Below are positions 38,428 through 48,143 of a DNA stretch of 64,000 nucleotides, in pieces. The notes beneath the pieces are model-generated. The model was not told where the DNA came from, made no database searches, and saw only the letters and a list, made by a program, of their open reading frames with translations. This DNA comes from Amycolatopsis bullii (lineage in GTDB: Bacteria > Actinomycetota > Actinomycetes > Mycobacteriales > Pseudonocardiaceae), in NCBI RefSeq assembly GCF_014654205.1, contig NZ_BNAW01000039.1, forward strand, positions 1 to 64,000, read 5' to 3'. The number at the start of each line of letters is the position of its first letter. Position 1 is the stretch's first letter. The position numbers and the translations under genes are program-made.

Positions 38428-41412
38428 TCAGCGCTTGTACCGGTAGGGGATTTCGGTCGGCTGCCCGGTGGGGCCGAAGTCCTGCGGCTCTTCGGGCTCT
38501 TTGGTTTCGGTGAACTCGTCGAACCAGCCCCGGGCAGTACCGCGGGGCGGGGTTTCGGGCTCTTGGCGCGAGGGCTGCGGCAGCGGCGTGTCCCGGCCGG
38601 GGAAGACGGGACGGGCGTTCGGAGCCGGGGGCGGGACGGGAGGCATGGTCCCGGGGCCGGGGAAGACGGGACGCGCGGGAGCAGCGTGCCGGGCGGGGAA
38701 CGGCTGGGGGGTGGATTCCGGGCCGGGGAAGACTGGCTTGGGGTTCTTGGGTGGGCTGAGCGGCGGAGTAGTGCCGGGTGCTGTGGGGGAAGCGGGCAGG
38801 CCTTGTGCCGGGGCAACGCCAGGAGCTGCCGGGCCTGGCACCGGGCCGGTGCTGGGAGCCGCCGGGGAACCCGCCGGGCCTGGCACCGGAGCAGTACCCG
38901 GTGCCGCCGGGGAACCGGACAGGCCTTGTACCGAGGCGGTGCCGTGAGCTGCCGTGGGGCCGGCCGGGCTCTGCGCAGAGCCGGTGCCGGGAGCCGCGGA
39001 ACTGGCTGGGCTTTGTGCCGAGGCCACGCCAGGAGCTGCCGAGCCTTGCACCGGACCAGTGCTGGGAGCCATCGGCGAAGCGGGGCCAGCTCCCTGCGGG
39101 GACGCGATGCCCGGCTGATGGGTCACCTCCGGTGGGGTGACTGGCAGTGGGGCGGCGCCGGGAGCCGAGGGCGTGCCCGGGACGGGTGCAGCAGCACCCG
39201 GGGCAGGCGCCGCGTGGCGACTTTGTGTGGTGCCGGGAAGCGCGGCCGGGCCGGGAACCGGGTGCGTGCCGGGCTCCGGCGCAGCGCCATGGCCGGGCGC
39301 CGAGTAGGGGCCTTGCGCGGCAGCGGGCACAGGTCCGATGCCCGGAGCCGGCGCGGCGGCCGGTTGGCTGCCGTGCACGGGAGCGGAGCGCGGATCGATA
39401 CCGGAGGCCGGTAGGCCGACGGGTCCCCAGGGCGGCTGGGGCAGCTGGGAGCCGGTGATCGGCGCCTGCACCTCCGGGGAGGCAAGCCGGGATGCCTCGT
39501 CCGAGACAGCGGCCGGCTGGGGAACGGCATCCGGTGCCGTCGGCGATTCGGCAGGCGAGTGCGCGCCGCCCGGTGCAGGCTGCGGCTGCGGCTGCGGCTG
39601 CGGCTGCGGCTGCGGCTGCGGAACAGCCGACGGCACTTCCTGCCGCGCGGTAGGCGGCCCCGACTGGTAATCAGGCTCAACCGGGTGGATCGGCTTCTGT
39701 GCCTCCAAGCTGGGCACGATCGACTCAGCCTGGCTCGGTTCGCTCGCCGGGGCCTCGGCAGGTGCGGGCGCGACCTCGGCCTGCGGCTCGTTCGACGGCA
39801 CTGATTCAGGTTCACCCGCCCCGGCGCGGGCGGCTTCCCCCAGCCCCGATCCGGCTTCCGCCGGCTGCTCCGCATCCTCCAGCGCCGATCCGCTCGACGC
39901 CGGCGCCGCAACCTCCGCCCGGTCAGCGTCCCGCAGCGCCGATTCACCTGGTGCCGTGAGCTCTGGCTGGTCAGGATCCCGCCGCGCCGAGTCAGCCGGT
40001 GCCGCAGCTTCTGCCTGGTCAGCGGTCTGGGGCATCGATTCGCTCACGTCGAGCCCAGCGCCAGGCCGGTCCGCTTCCCGCGGGGCCGGTTCACTCGGTG
40101 CCGAGGCCGCGCTCTCCGGCCGGTCGCCCGACTGCAGGTTCGATTCGACCGCTTCCGCCGCAGCGTCCTCGGACCGATCCGCCTCCGGCGGGGCCGGTTC
40201 GGCCGATGCCGGGCCAGCTTCCGGCTGGTCGGATTTCTGCAGTGGCGGTTCGGCCGATGCCTGTGCAGCAACGTCTTGCCGGTCAGCCGAGGGCGAGCCG
40301 AGAACCTCCGGACGAGACTCCTGAGCGGGCGCGGAAGCCGCCGACTGGTCGGGCTGAAGCGGCGGCGAAGCAATCTCAGGCGCCGGGCTCTCGGGTTGCG
40401 GTGTCTCGGACAACGCTTCGGCCAACGGGGAAACCGCGGGCGCAGGGGACTCGACCGGCGCAGGAACGGGCTCGACTGGCGCCGACGGGCGCTCCACCCC
40501 CGCAACCTCCGGCCGAGCAACCGCCCCACCAACCGATGCCGACGGGCGCTCCACCTCCGGCCGAACAACCGCCTCACCCACCGCCGCCGCGGGCTCCGCA
40601 GCAAAACCCGGCCGCGCCGACGGCTCAACCGCCCCCTGCACATCCGCCTGAGGAGCCGGTGCCGCGTGCCGAGGCGACGACGGCGCCCTCACCGGCCCCG
40701 GCAGGTCCGACTCCGCCGTCACCGACCACTGCGGCTCCGCCGCCGCAGGCGGAACCGGCTCACGAGAAGCCTCCTCCGGGCCCGAACGGCCCCATAGGTG
40801 CTGCTCCGGCGTCCCCGGCACCGACTGCGCCGGCGGGGGGTGCGGCACCGTTCGCCACACCGGGGCGGGGCCGATGTTCATCGGGGCCGGCGCCGCTGCC
40901 GGCGGCTGGGCTCCGGGCGGGGAGGCTGCCGGGGGTGCCGGGCGAGCCGCCGGCTTGGGGATCGGGTCCAGGCACGACACCAGGACCGATGTGTTCTCCG
41001 GGTCCGAAACCTTCCGGCCGCTGCGCTCGCGGTAGACCATCTCGCCGTCCGCGTCCATTTCGACCAGGTAGCCCGCCTCCGCGAGCTGCTCCTCGTCGAG
41101 GTCCGCCAGCTTCTCGTAGCGCGAAGGAACCACTCGATAGATCGGCCACGCCAACCCGGCGTGCTCCGCGTGGAACTGGGCCAGCAGGGCCGCCATCTGG
41201 TGCTGCCAGGGCAGCGACATCCCCTCGGCCAGCGACCGGGGCAGCACGACGTACCCCGCGTCCACCCCCGGGTAGCCCTGGCCGAGCTGGTCGGCGAGGG
41301 GGGTGCTGGACGCCGGACGGGCACTCTGCCGGGGCGGCTGCGGCGCGCCGAACAGCGCCGCCGGATCCCGGGGCTCCGCGGGCTTGCCCCGCCTGCCGAA
41401 TTTGCGTCCCAC
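38428..41412 (-). CDS. Large, mostly disordered protein of the T4SS-like operon
   Basis: 994 residues. Residues 1 to about 25 are basic (GRKFGRRGKP), and about 40-150 form a conserved-looking globular domain (YPGVDAGYVVLPRSLAEGMS; PWQHQMAALLAQFHAEHAG; YRERSGRKVSDPENTSVLVS). The remaining 840 residues are low complexity: an Ala/Glu/Pro-rich acidic half, a PQ dipeptide tract, then Gly/Pro/Ala segments rich in PAPGT-like words, ending PYRYKR. There is no TM segment. It is the last large gene of the secretion-like operon, 97 bp after the hydrolase gene. The GTG has AGAGGA. It may be a cytoplasmic scaffold or substrate receptor; no function is known. Confidence 0.8.
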   Translation of the reverse strand: MGRKFGRRGKPAEPRDPAALFGAPQPPRQSARPASSTPLADQLGQGYPGVDAGYVVLPRSLAEGMSLPWQHQMAALLAQFHAEHAGLAWPIYRVVPSRYEKLADLDEEQLAEAGYLVEMDADGEMVYRERSGRKVSDPENTSVLVSCLDPIPKPAARPAPPAASPPGAQPPAAAPAPMNIGPAPVWRTVPHPPPAQSVPGTPEQHLWGRSGPEEASREPVPPAAAEPQWSVTAESDLPGPVRAPSSPRHAAPAPQADVQGAVEPSARPGFAAEPAAAVGEAVVRPEVERPSASVGGAVARPEVAGVERPSAPVEPVPAPVESPAPAVSPLAEALSETPQPESPAPEIASPPLQPDQSAASAPAQESRPEVLGSPSADRQDVAAQASAEPPLQKSDQPEAGPASAEPAPPEADRSEDAAAEAVESNLQSGDRPESAASAPSEPAPREADRPGAGLDVSESMPQTADQAEAAAPADSARRDPDQPELTAPGESALRDADRAEVAAPASSGSALEDAEQPAEAGSGLGEAARAGAGEPESVPSNEPQAEVAPAPAEAPASEPSQAESIVPSLEAQKPIHPVEPDYQSGPPTARQEVPSAVPQPQPQPQPQPQPQPAPGGAHSPAESPTAPDAVPQPAAVSDEASRLASPEVQAPITGSQLPQPPWGPVGLPASGIDPRSAPVHGSQPAAAPAPGIGPVPAAAQGPYSAPGHGAAPEPGTHPVPGPAALPGTTQSRHAAPAPGAAAPVPGTPSAPGAAPLPVTPPEVTHQPGIASPQGAGPASPMAPSTGPVQGSAAPGVASAQSPASSAAPGTGSAQSPAGPTAAHGTASVQGLSGSPAAPGTAPVPGPAGSPAAPSTGPVPGPAAPGVAPAQGLPASPTAPGTTPPLSPPKNPKPVFPGPESTPQPFPARHAAPARPVFPGPGTMPPVPPPAPNARPVFPGRDTPLPQPSRQEPETPPRGTARGWFDEFTETKEPEEPQDFGPTGQPTEIPYRYKR
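39578..39619. repeat. Hexanucleotide microsatellite (GGCTGC)7
   Basis: Seven perfect GGCTGC copies, encoding the PQ tract of the disordered protein on the minus strand. Slippage would change tract length by two residues per unit without a frameshift. Confidence 0.95.
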
Positions 41413-41509
41413 GTGCTCATCCTCTGCCAGTGCGCGGCCACCTGCTCGTGGCAAGCGCCGCGACGTCGGGTGAATCGGTGCGATCCTGTCCAGGCCCTCG
41501 CGACCCATG

Positions 41510-42511
41510 CTAAACGCCGGGGCGGACCGCCTGCGGCACGAGTTCGCGCTCGTCGAACGAGAAGTCCCGGGTGTGCACCGGGACGCCGGTCTGCTGCGCC
41601 TCGACGATCTTGTTGTCCCCCAGGTACATCATCACGTGGTGGATGGAGGACGGGTCCGAGGGGTCGGTGGCGAGGAACAGCAGGTCACCGGGCTGCGCGT
41701 CCCGCACCGGCAGGTACGCGCCGGCGTGGTACTGGTCACGCGAGACGCGCGGCAGGATGATCCCCGCCGACTCGTACGCCCGCAGCATCAGCCCCGAACA
41801 GTCGTACGAATTCGGGCCCGTGGCGCCCCACACATAGGGCTTCCCCTGCTCGCCGAGCGCGAAACTGATCGCCTTCCCGGCGGCCTGGCTGGGCGGCAGC
41901 AGCGCCCCCAAGCCGGTTCCGCAGGCGACGACGTCGACGACCTGGCCGACCGACTCCACCAGCGTCGCCGCCATCGGCTCCCACTTGTGGTAGCGGTCCG
42001 GGAAGCCCGAGCGCTCCACCGCCTGGGCGGCGTCACCCGGGCGCTTGTTCTCCCAGTCCGGCACCGCCAGCAGCACGTTGTAGAACTTGTTGACCGCGTA
42101 CGTCGGGTTGGTGACCTCGGCGATCGAGCCCCAGCCCATCGACGGCCGCATCTGGAAGATGCCCTGGGAGTCGCGGTCGCCGTAGGTGAGGTTGTGCAGC
42201 CCGGACTCGGTCATCCCGGCCTGGATCGCGACCTGCCACGCGCGCGGCGCCAGCGACCGCTGCTTGCCGATCGAGATGATCAGCGCGACGATGCCGCGCT
42301 GCTCGTCGTCCAGCTTCGACGCGTCGACCGTGCCGCGGTCGCCCTGGCCGGGCTGGGTCGGCCCGACCGACGCGTCGCAGCTCATCAGGGACACGCCCCG
42401 GGCCTGCGCCTGCTGGTTGTCGATGACGACCTTCGCGGCGACCGCGGTCACGACCAGGGCACCGATCGCGAGGAACACGACCAGCCCCAGCCACAACCCC
42501 AGGCGCCGCAC
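41510..42511 (-). CDS. Bifunctional cell-wall hydrolase (lytic-transglycosylase-like plus NlpC/P60), T4SS VirB1-like
   Basis: 333 residues. One N-terminal TM helix (about 5-27) is followed by a lysozyme-like domain with the catalytic-Glu segment QAGMTESGLHN (Glu102) and SQGIFQMRP. Then an NlpC/P60 peptidase has Cys238 in YDCSGLM and His291/292 in SSIHHVMMYLG. It should cut both glycan and stem peptide, like the wall hydrolases TcpG or Tn916 Orf14 of Gram-positive conjugation systems. GTG start two bases after the stop of the VirB8-like gene. Confidence 0.9.
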   Translation of the reverse strand: MRRLGLWLGLVVFLAIGALVVTAVAAKVVIDNQQAQARGVSLMSCDASVGPTQPGQGDRGTVDASKLDDEQRGIVALIISIGKQRSLAPRAWQVAIQAGMTESGLHNLTYGDRDSQGIFQMRPSMGWGSIAEVTNPTYAVNKFYNVLLAVPDWENKRPGDAAQAVERSGFPDRYHKWEPMAATLVESVGQVVDVVACGTGLGALLPPSQAAGKAISFALGEQGKPYVWGATGPNSYDCSGLMLRAYESAGIILPRVSRDQYHAGAYLPVRDAQPGDLLFLATDPSDPSSIHHVMMYLGDNKIVEAQQTGVPVHTRDFSFDERELVPQAVRPGV

Positions 42512-42513
42512 GG

Positions 42514-43116
42514 TCAGCTCGCCTGGTCGTAGTCGGCGACCCGCCAGCCGGCGTTGGTGCTCACCACCGTGATGGCCAGCTTCGGCCCGTCGGTCGGGAT
42601 CGTCACCTGCACCGACTTGGGGTACGCCGTGCCGGCGACCGGCTCACCGGTGACCTTCGTCGCCGGGATGTTCGCCGGGTCGACCGTGGCCATCACCGGC
42701 AGGTACTCCTCGGTGGTGAACGGCTTCAGCTTCGCGAGCCACTGGTCGGAGGTGATGCCGGCCGGGTGGTCCACCCAGGCCGCGGCCCACTCCTTCGCGA
42801 TGCGCAGCGCGTCGGCGTTCGGCGTCGTCGGCGTCGGGGTGGCCAGGGGCGTGGCCAGCCGGGTCGGCAGGTTCGACGTCGGGCCCGGTGCGGCGATGCC
42901 CGGCGCGGTCGCCGTCGCCGAGGTGGTCGTCTCCGGGCCCGGCGGCGCCGCCTTGGCCTGCGGTTTCCCGACCACCTTCGGCAGCACGACGCCGAGCGCG
43001 GTGACGAGGATCGCCAGAAACACCAGCGTCCCCATCAGGTGCCGGGGCGAGCGCAGCGGCCAGCCCCACAGGCGCCGGTAGACCGCGGTGCGGCCACGGT
43101 TGGTGCGGATCGGCAT
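42514..43116 (-). CDS. VirB8/TcpC-like bitopic membrane protein
   Basis: 200 residues. Basic cytoplasmic N-terminus (RTNRGRTAVYRRLWG), one TM helix (about 28-50), a Thr/Pro/Ala-rich linker (about 55-95) and a C-terminal domain of NTF2-like size (ADALRIAKEWAAAWVDHP; ITVVSTNAGWRVADYDQ). This layout is that of VirB8/TcpC bridging subunits. The primary-sequence similarity is weak, so the assignment rests on architecture and operon position three bases after the channel gene. Confidence 0.7.
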   Translation of the reverse strand: MPIRTNRGRTAVYRRLWGWPLRSPRHLMGTLVFLAILVTALGVVLPKVVGKPQAKAAPPGPETTTSATATAPGIAAPGPTSNLPTRLATPLATPTPTTPNADALRIAKEWAAAWVDHPAGITSDQWLAKLKPFTTEEYLPVMATVDPANIPATKVTGEPVAGTAYPKSVQVTIPTDGPKLAITVVSTNAGWRVADYDQAS

Positions 43117-43119
43117 CGG

Positions 43120-45192
43120 TCACCGCCCCATGACGTGGTCGGTGTCGCGCGGTTCCTCGCGGACCTCGATGCCCCGCGACGGCCGGTAGAGCACGAAGAC
43201 CGGCTTGCCCGCGACGACCTCCGGGTCGACGCGCCGCGGCTGGGCGCGCACGCCGGGGGTGCGCGGCGCGTAGTCGCTGAAGCTCGACTCGGGCGGGCGC
43301 AGATCGGACGGCACGACGACGGGCTCGGGTTCGTCGCTCCAGCGCCGGTCGGCGACCGGCGAGGTGTCGACGCGCCGGCTCTCCTCCCGCGTCGTCGGAC
43401 GGCCACCGGCCCCGACGACGACGTACTCGCCGCCGTCGCCGTTCGCCGGGTTGTACTGGCCGAACACCGGCGCGCCGGGACGCCCGCCCGCGGGCAGCGC
43501 GCCCGCGGAGCCGCCGCCTCCGACGGCCCCCGGCCACGCGCCGGACCAGGCGGCGGCCGGGCGGGAGGCGCCGGAGGCGTTGTCGAGGCGCTGGGCGTTG
43601 GCGAAGATGGTGGCTTCCGGCCGGAAGCGGCCGCCGCCGGCGGTGGCCCCGAGCGGGCCGCGCTGCTCGCCGTCGACGACGTCGTCGGTGTCGCGCACGG
43701 TCTGCCAGAACTCGTCCTGCGGGGTCGGGCCGCTGCGGTTGCGCCGGAACCGGGAGAAGATCCCGCCCCCGGGCGACGGCACGGCGGCGCCGACCATGCT
43801 GACCGACATCTCGACCATCTGCCACAGCCGCCGCACCGGCCGCCCGACCATGAACAGCAGCACGGTGATGAGCCCGGCGAGCACCATCTGCGTGAGCATG
43901 TTCAGCGAGTTGCCGGCGTCGAAGATGGCCTGCAGCAGCAGGGCGTGCACCCCGGCGAGCACGGAGAGCACGACGAGGTTGAAGGCGACACCGCCGGCGA
44001 CCTTGAGCACGCGGCGCAGGATCTCCGGGTGCAGCAGGGCGACGAGGCCGATCAGCGGCGCGGTGAGCGCGAAGAGGCGGATGAGGACCTGGGCGAGGAG
44101 GACACTCGCCTTGGCCAGGAGCTGGAAGAGGGAGTAGACGAGGGCCTGGCCGAGGGAGAGGAAGCCCGCGCCGGTGCGGCCGCCGGCCTCGCCGGTGAAG
44201 TAGCCGGTGGCGGGGCCGAGCTTGGTGGAGATGTCCTTGTAGGCGTTCTTCTTGCCGTCGATGACCGACTGGTTGCCGTCGTCGCCGTTGCGCAGCTGCG
44301 CCCACGTGAACGCCTGCGCGTCCAGCAGCGGACGGCCGAACTGTTCCGCCTGCGGCGCGGTCGGCGAACCGAACTCCCCGCGGATCCAGTTCTTGTAAAC
44401 GATCTCGTTGTGCAGGTTCGTCGGCAGCACGTGCCGCACGACGCGGTTGTCGGCGTCGTCGACGAACCCGGCCTGGATGTTCGTGGTGGTCTGGACGATC
44501 GCTTTGTCGATCGGGTCGAAGTACCGCAGCATCGCCAGCGACGACGCGGCGAGCCAGACGCCCGCCAGCGCGTACAACGCCCGTTTGCTGACCGCGGCGA
44601 GGTCACCGCGCCAGATGTTGCGGAACAACATGATCGACATGACGAGCGCGACCAGCCCGAACAGCTGGGCGTAGATGTTGTTGTAGACCTTCTCCGCGCC
44701 CGACTTCACCGCGTTGTAGAGCGGGTTGAGCAGGCCGCCCTCGAGCACGGTGTAGTGCAGCGAGTTGGTCGCGCCGACGATGTTCTTGCCCAGGTTGAAC
44801 AGCTGGTTGCCGCCCCAGGTGTCGAGCGTCGAGCCCGGCGGGGTCAGGCTGATGCCGGAGCAGTTCGTTTCGAAGGTGTTCCAGACGAACCCGGCGTAGC
44901 TGTAGTCGACGTACGGGCTGCCCGCCTCGCCGTGGCCTTCGGCGGGGTCGATCGCGCCGACCATGCCCGCGCCGGGGCGTTCCGGGTTGGGGGCCTCGCC
45001 GCAGGCCGCCGCGCTCGCCGCCGGGGCGGTCGCGATGGCCTGCAGGCCCAGCACGAGCATGACGGCGAACATCGTCGCCTTGCGCCCCGGCGTGCGCCGC
45101 CCCGGCCGCGGGCCTTCCTTGATCCGCCGCTTGAGCGAATGCCATCCCGCGGCCAACGTCAGCACGACCGCCAGCGTCAGCACGGTGTTCAT
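43120..45192 (-). CDS. VirB6/TrbL-like polytopic membrane protein
   Basis: 690 residues. Two hydrophobic segments at the N-terminus (about 1-15 and 40-63), an extracytoplasmic loop with two Cys, then seven or so TM helices (about 155-440) containing LLAKASVLLAQVLIRLFAL and a long cytoplasmic tail (about 470-690) rich in Pro/Gly/Arg. It matches the TrbL/VirB6 or TcpH pattern: polytopic core plus tail. The start overlaps the VirB4 stop (ATGA). It probably forms the translocation pore. Confidence 0.8.
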   Translation of the reverse strand: MNTVLTLAVVLTLAAGWHSLKRRIKEGPRPGRRTPGRKATMFAVMLVLGLQAIATAPAASAAACGEAPNPERPGAGMVGAIDPAEGHGEAGSPYVDYSYAGFVWNTFETNCSGISLTPPGSTLDTWGGNQLFNLGKNIVGATNSLHYTVLEGGLLNPLYNAVKSGAEKVYNNIYAQLFGLVALVMSIMLFRNIWRGDLAAVSKRALYALAGVWLAASSLAMLRYFDPIDKAIVQTTTNIQAGFVDDADNRVVRHVLPTNLHNEIVYKNWIRGEFGSPTAPQAEQFGRPLLDAQAFTWAQLRNGDDGNQSVIDGKKNAYKDISTKLGPATGYFTGEAGGRTGAGFLSLGQALVYSLFQLLAKASVLLAQVLIRLFALTAPLIGLVALLHPEILRRVLKVAGGVAFNLVVLSVLAGVHALLLQAIFDAGNSLNMLTQMVLAGLITVLLFMVGRPVRRLWQMVEMSVSMVGAAVPSPGGGIFSRFRRNRSGPTPQDEFWQTVRDTDDVVDGEQRGPLGATAGGGRFRPEATIFANAQRLDNASGASRPAAAWSGAWPGAVGGGGSAGALPAGGRPGAPVFGQYNPANGDGGEYVVVGAGGRPTTREESRRVDTSPVADRRWSDEPEPVVVPSDLRPPESSFSDYAPRTPGVRAQPRRVDPEVVAGKPVFVLYRPSRGIEVREEPRDTDHVMGR

Positions 45193-48140
45193 GCGGCGTC
45201 CCGGCCGGTGCCGCCCTTTCCGCCTGAGCGGGCGGGTTGCTGCTGCCCGTTGGACGGCTGGACCCCGCCCTCCACCTCGCCCGTCTCGGACGCCAGCGGG
45301 TCCGGCGCGCCCAGGAGGTTTTCGTCGGCGAGGCCGACCTCCAGTTCCGCCGCCAGCTCGAAGTCCTGCTCCAGCTCGATGTCGTCCTCCGGGGGCACGG
45401 CGACGTACGGCTTCTTCTCCTCCGCCGGCAGCGCCAGCTCGTTGCCCGGTCGCCGCGACGGGGCCGCGTCCTTCGAGCCCGGTGTCGTGTCCATGACCGC
45501 GCGGAGGTGGTCCAGGTGCGGGCCCGAGAAGTCGACGCGGATGCGCTCCACGCCGCCCGCGCCGTCGCCGAAGATGAACTGGCGGGGCTCGATGTCCCGC
45601 TCCAGGCCGCGCTGCGTGCCCGGACGACGGCCCAGCGCCGCGACGACCTGCTCGTACCCGACGCCCACCGGCACCTTCAACAGGCGAAGAGCATCCGCCT
45701 GGGCGTCGTCGTCGTCGAGACGCCCCACGAACACCGAGTCCAGCAGGGCCACGAAACCCTGGATCTTCAGGAAGTCCGCCGGGATCTGGGACGACAGCAG
45801 CACGCGGACGTTCCACTTGCGCGAGTCACGCGCGAAGCGGTTCATCAGCACGCGGCCGGTCGGGACCTCGGACAGGAAGAACGCCTCGTCGATCCAGACG
45901 CCCTTGCGCATCTCCTTCGGCTTCTCGTACACCGAGCGCTGGGTCAGCCACGCCGCCAGGTTCAGCATCTCGACGCCGAGGGACTCCGCGTCCGTCCAGT
46001 ACTCGCGGGGGACGCCGTCCTTCGGCAGGGTCAGCCCGGCCATCGTCAGGACCGTCAGGCGGTCGTCGCGGGTCTCCGAGTACGGGTCCGCGTCCGTCTC
46101 CGGGATGAGCAGCGCCATCCGCTCGCGCATCTCGTCGAGGAAGTCCGCCACGACGCCCGCGTGCTCGTGGTGTTCCGACGAATCCCGGCGCAAGGCATCG
46201 ATTACCTGGCCCGGATCCGCGTCGAAGCGGCCGCCGACGGCCCGCACCGCGCGCAGCAGCACGATCCGGGTCTGCGCCATCCGGGACACCTCGTAGGGCA
46301 GGACACCGGTCAGGACGTCGAGCACCAGCCGCCGCCGGGTCGCGCCCGCAAGGGCTTTCTCGCGGCGCCAGGAACGCTCGGGGTCGTCCTCGTCCATGAA
46401 GTGCTCGATCAGCGGCTCGGCGACCACGCGGTACGGGTTCAGGATCCCCGGCTGGGCGTTGAGCAGGTTGATCGGGCGCGCGTACGGCCGCAGTTCCGGC
46501 AGGTCGCACAGCCGCGACAGCGGCCCGGACGGGTCGAGGATCGTCCAGTTCGCCCCCGCGCGCAGCGTCTTGTAGACGATGCCGCCGCCGAGGAACGACT
46601 TACCACCACCCAGGCCCGCCACCATGGCCGTCAGGCCGGAGCCGTCGCGGATCTCCTGGGCCATCCACGGGTCCCAGGCCACCGGGCGGCGGGTCGCCGT
46701 GCACGTTTCGCCGAGCAGGATGCCGCGGCGGTCGCCGACCTCCGCGGTCGCCGTCGGGACCGCCGAGGACGCCCAGACCACCGAGCCGCGGCGCATGTAC
46801 GCCGCCGAGGCGAGGGGCTCGCCCGGGATGAACTCCCGGGCCATCGCGTACTGGGCCTCGGGGTGCTCGATGGCGATCTTCGGCTTGTACAGGTCGAGCA
46901 GCTGCTGGGCCAGGCGCAGCGCGTCGCGCTCGGTCGGGCCGGACACCGCCAGCCGCCACCAGGAGCGGACGCGGGTGGCGAGCGCGGTGAAGCCCGACGT
47001 CATTTCGTCGTCGATCTCCAGCACGCGGCCGGCCTGCCGGGACAGCGACTGCGGCGGCTCGAGCTCGTGCTCGTCGGTGTAGTGCTTGACCTGCGAGCGG
47101 ACCTTGTTCATCTGCCGCTGCAGCTCGCCGGCCACCTCTTCGGGGCGCCGGACGTAGATGCGCGCGGACACCTCGACCGCGGCGGGCAGCCGGTCGGCGT
47201 GCTGGATCCACGGGTCGTCGACCTCGGGGATCTGCAGGCCGTGCATCTGCCCGACGGTCAGGACCGCCAGGTGCCGCGAGACGCCGGCGTTGGAGCCGGT
47301 GCGGCCGCGGACGGTCACCGTCGGCGCGTACGGGTCGGCGTAGAAGTCGGCGGCGTCGGTGAAGCTGGCCAGGTCTTCGGGCTCCCAGGCCGCGCCCGGC
47401 ACGGCGGGCATGTTCCGCGGCGCGGGCAGGCCGAGGGAACAGGACCGGTGCATCAGCCAGGACATCTCCTCGGCGTGCACCGGACGGCCTTCCAGCCCGG
47501 CACTGCCGATGACCTGGTCGAGGTGCTCGACCTCGGAGTCCAGCGCGGCCAGCTCGGCGTCGACGGCCTCGGGCAGGATCTTGCGCAGCACCGGCGCGGC
47601 CCGCTCGACCGCGCGGTCGACCATCCGCCGGGTCTGCACCTGGACCCCCAGGTAGACCTCTTTTTCGGCCATCGAGCGGCCCATCAGCTGCTGCTGCTCG
47701 CCGATCAGGTAGTCGTCGAAGGACAGCGCGCCCGGGACGTCGGCCGGGCGGCCGTGCGCGTTGTAGACGTGCGCCTCGGCCCACATCCGGATCGGGTACG
47801 GCCGGTTCGTCACGCGCAGGTGCAGCCAGCGGCCCTGCAGCTCGGCGTACTGGCCGGCGATGGCCGCGATCAGGTCGCGCCGCTGCGAGTCCGAGCGGAA
47901 CGACCAGCGCTGCGGCGCCAGCCGGTACCAGGCGTAGACCTCGACGCCGGTGCGGACCAGGTGCCCGTCGATGCTGCGCACCGCGATCGACGGGGTGTAC
48001 GCGGGAATCGCCTGCTCACCCGGCAGGCGCGCCTTGTTCCCCGAGCCGTTCCGCGACGCGCGGACCTGCTCGGGCGGTTGCCACGCGCCCGAGTGCGTGT
48101 CCCGACCCCGTTTACCTCGGCTACCGCCGCGACCGAACAA
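45189..48140 (-). CDS. VirB4/TraC-like AAA ATPase of a T4SS-like system
   Basis: 983 residues. The N-terminal half has a VirB4-like regulatory domain. Walker A is VAGLGGGKSFL (near 510) and Walker B is KGVWIDEAFFL (near 750), followed by NVRVLLSSQIPADFL. A TCTATRRPVAWDP strand precedes Walker A, as in HerA/VirB4 proteins. An acidic tail (DDIELEQDFELAAELE) may mediate docking. The TTG start is supported by a GGGAGGT ribosome-binding site six bases upstream. It should power assembly or transport at the inner face of the membrane. Confidence 0.88.
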   Translation of the reverse strand: MFGRGGSRGKRGRDTHSGAWQPPEQVRASRNGSGNKARLPGEQAIPAYTPSIAVRSIDGHLVRTGVEVYAWYRLAPQRWSFRSDSQRRDLIAAIAGQYAELQGRWLHLRVTNRPYPIRMWAEAHVYNAHGRPADVPGALSFDDYLIGEQQQLMGRSMAEKEVYLGVQVQTRRMVDRAVERAAPVLRKILPEAVDAELAALDSEVEHLDQVIGSAGLEGRPVHAEEMSWLMHRSCSLGLPAPRNMPAVPGAAWEPEDLASFTDAADFYADPYAPTVTVRGRTGSNAGVSRHLAVLTVGQMHGLQIPEVDDPWIQHADRLPAAVEVSARIYVRRPEEVAGELQRQMNKVRSQVKHYTDEHELEPPQSLSRQAGRVLEIDDEMTSGFTALATRVRSWWRLAVSGPTERDALRLAQQLLDLYKPKIAIEHPEAQYAMAREFIPGEPLASAAYMRRGSVVWASSAVPTATAEVGDRRGILLGETCTATRRPVAWDPWMAQEIRDGSGLTAMVAGLGGGKSFLGGGIVYKTLRAGANWTILDPSGPLSRLCDLPELRPYARPINLLNAQPGILNPYRVVAEPLIEHFMDEDDPERSWRREKALAGATRRRLVLDVLTGVLPYEVSRMAQTRIVLLRAVRAVGGRFDADPGQVIDALRRDSSEHHEHAGVVADFLDEMRERMALLIPETDADPYSETRDDRLTVLTMAGLTLPKDGVPREYWTDAESLGVEMLNLAAWLTQRSVYEKPKEMRKGVWIDEAFFLSEVPTGRVLMNRFARDSRKWNVRVLLSSQIPADFLKIQGFVALLDSVFVGRLDDDDAQADALRLLKVPVGVGYEQVVAALGRRPGTQRGLERDIEPRQFIFGDGAGGVERIRVDFSGPHLDHLRAVMDTTPGSKDAAPSRRPGNELALPAEEKKPYVAVPPEDDIELEQDFELAAELEVGLADENLLGAPDPLASETGEVEGGVQPSNGQQQPARSGGKGGTGRDAA

Positions 48141-48143
48141 CGA

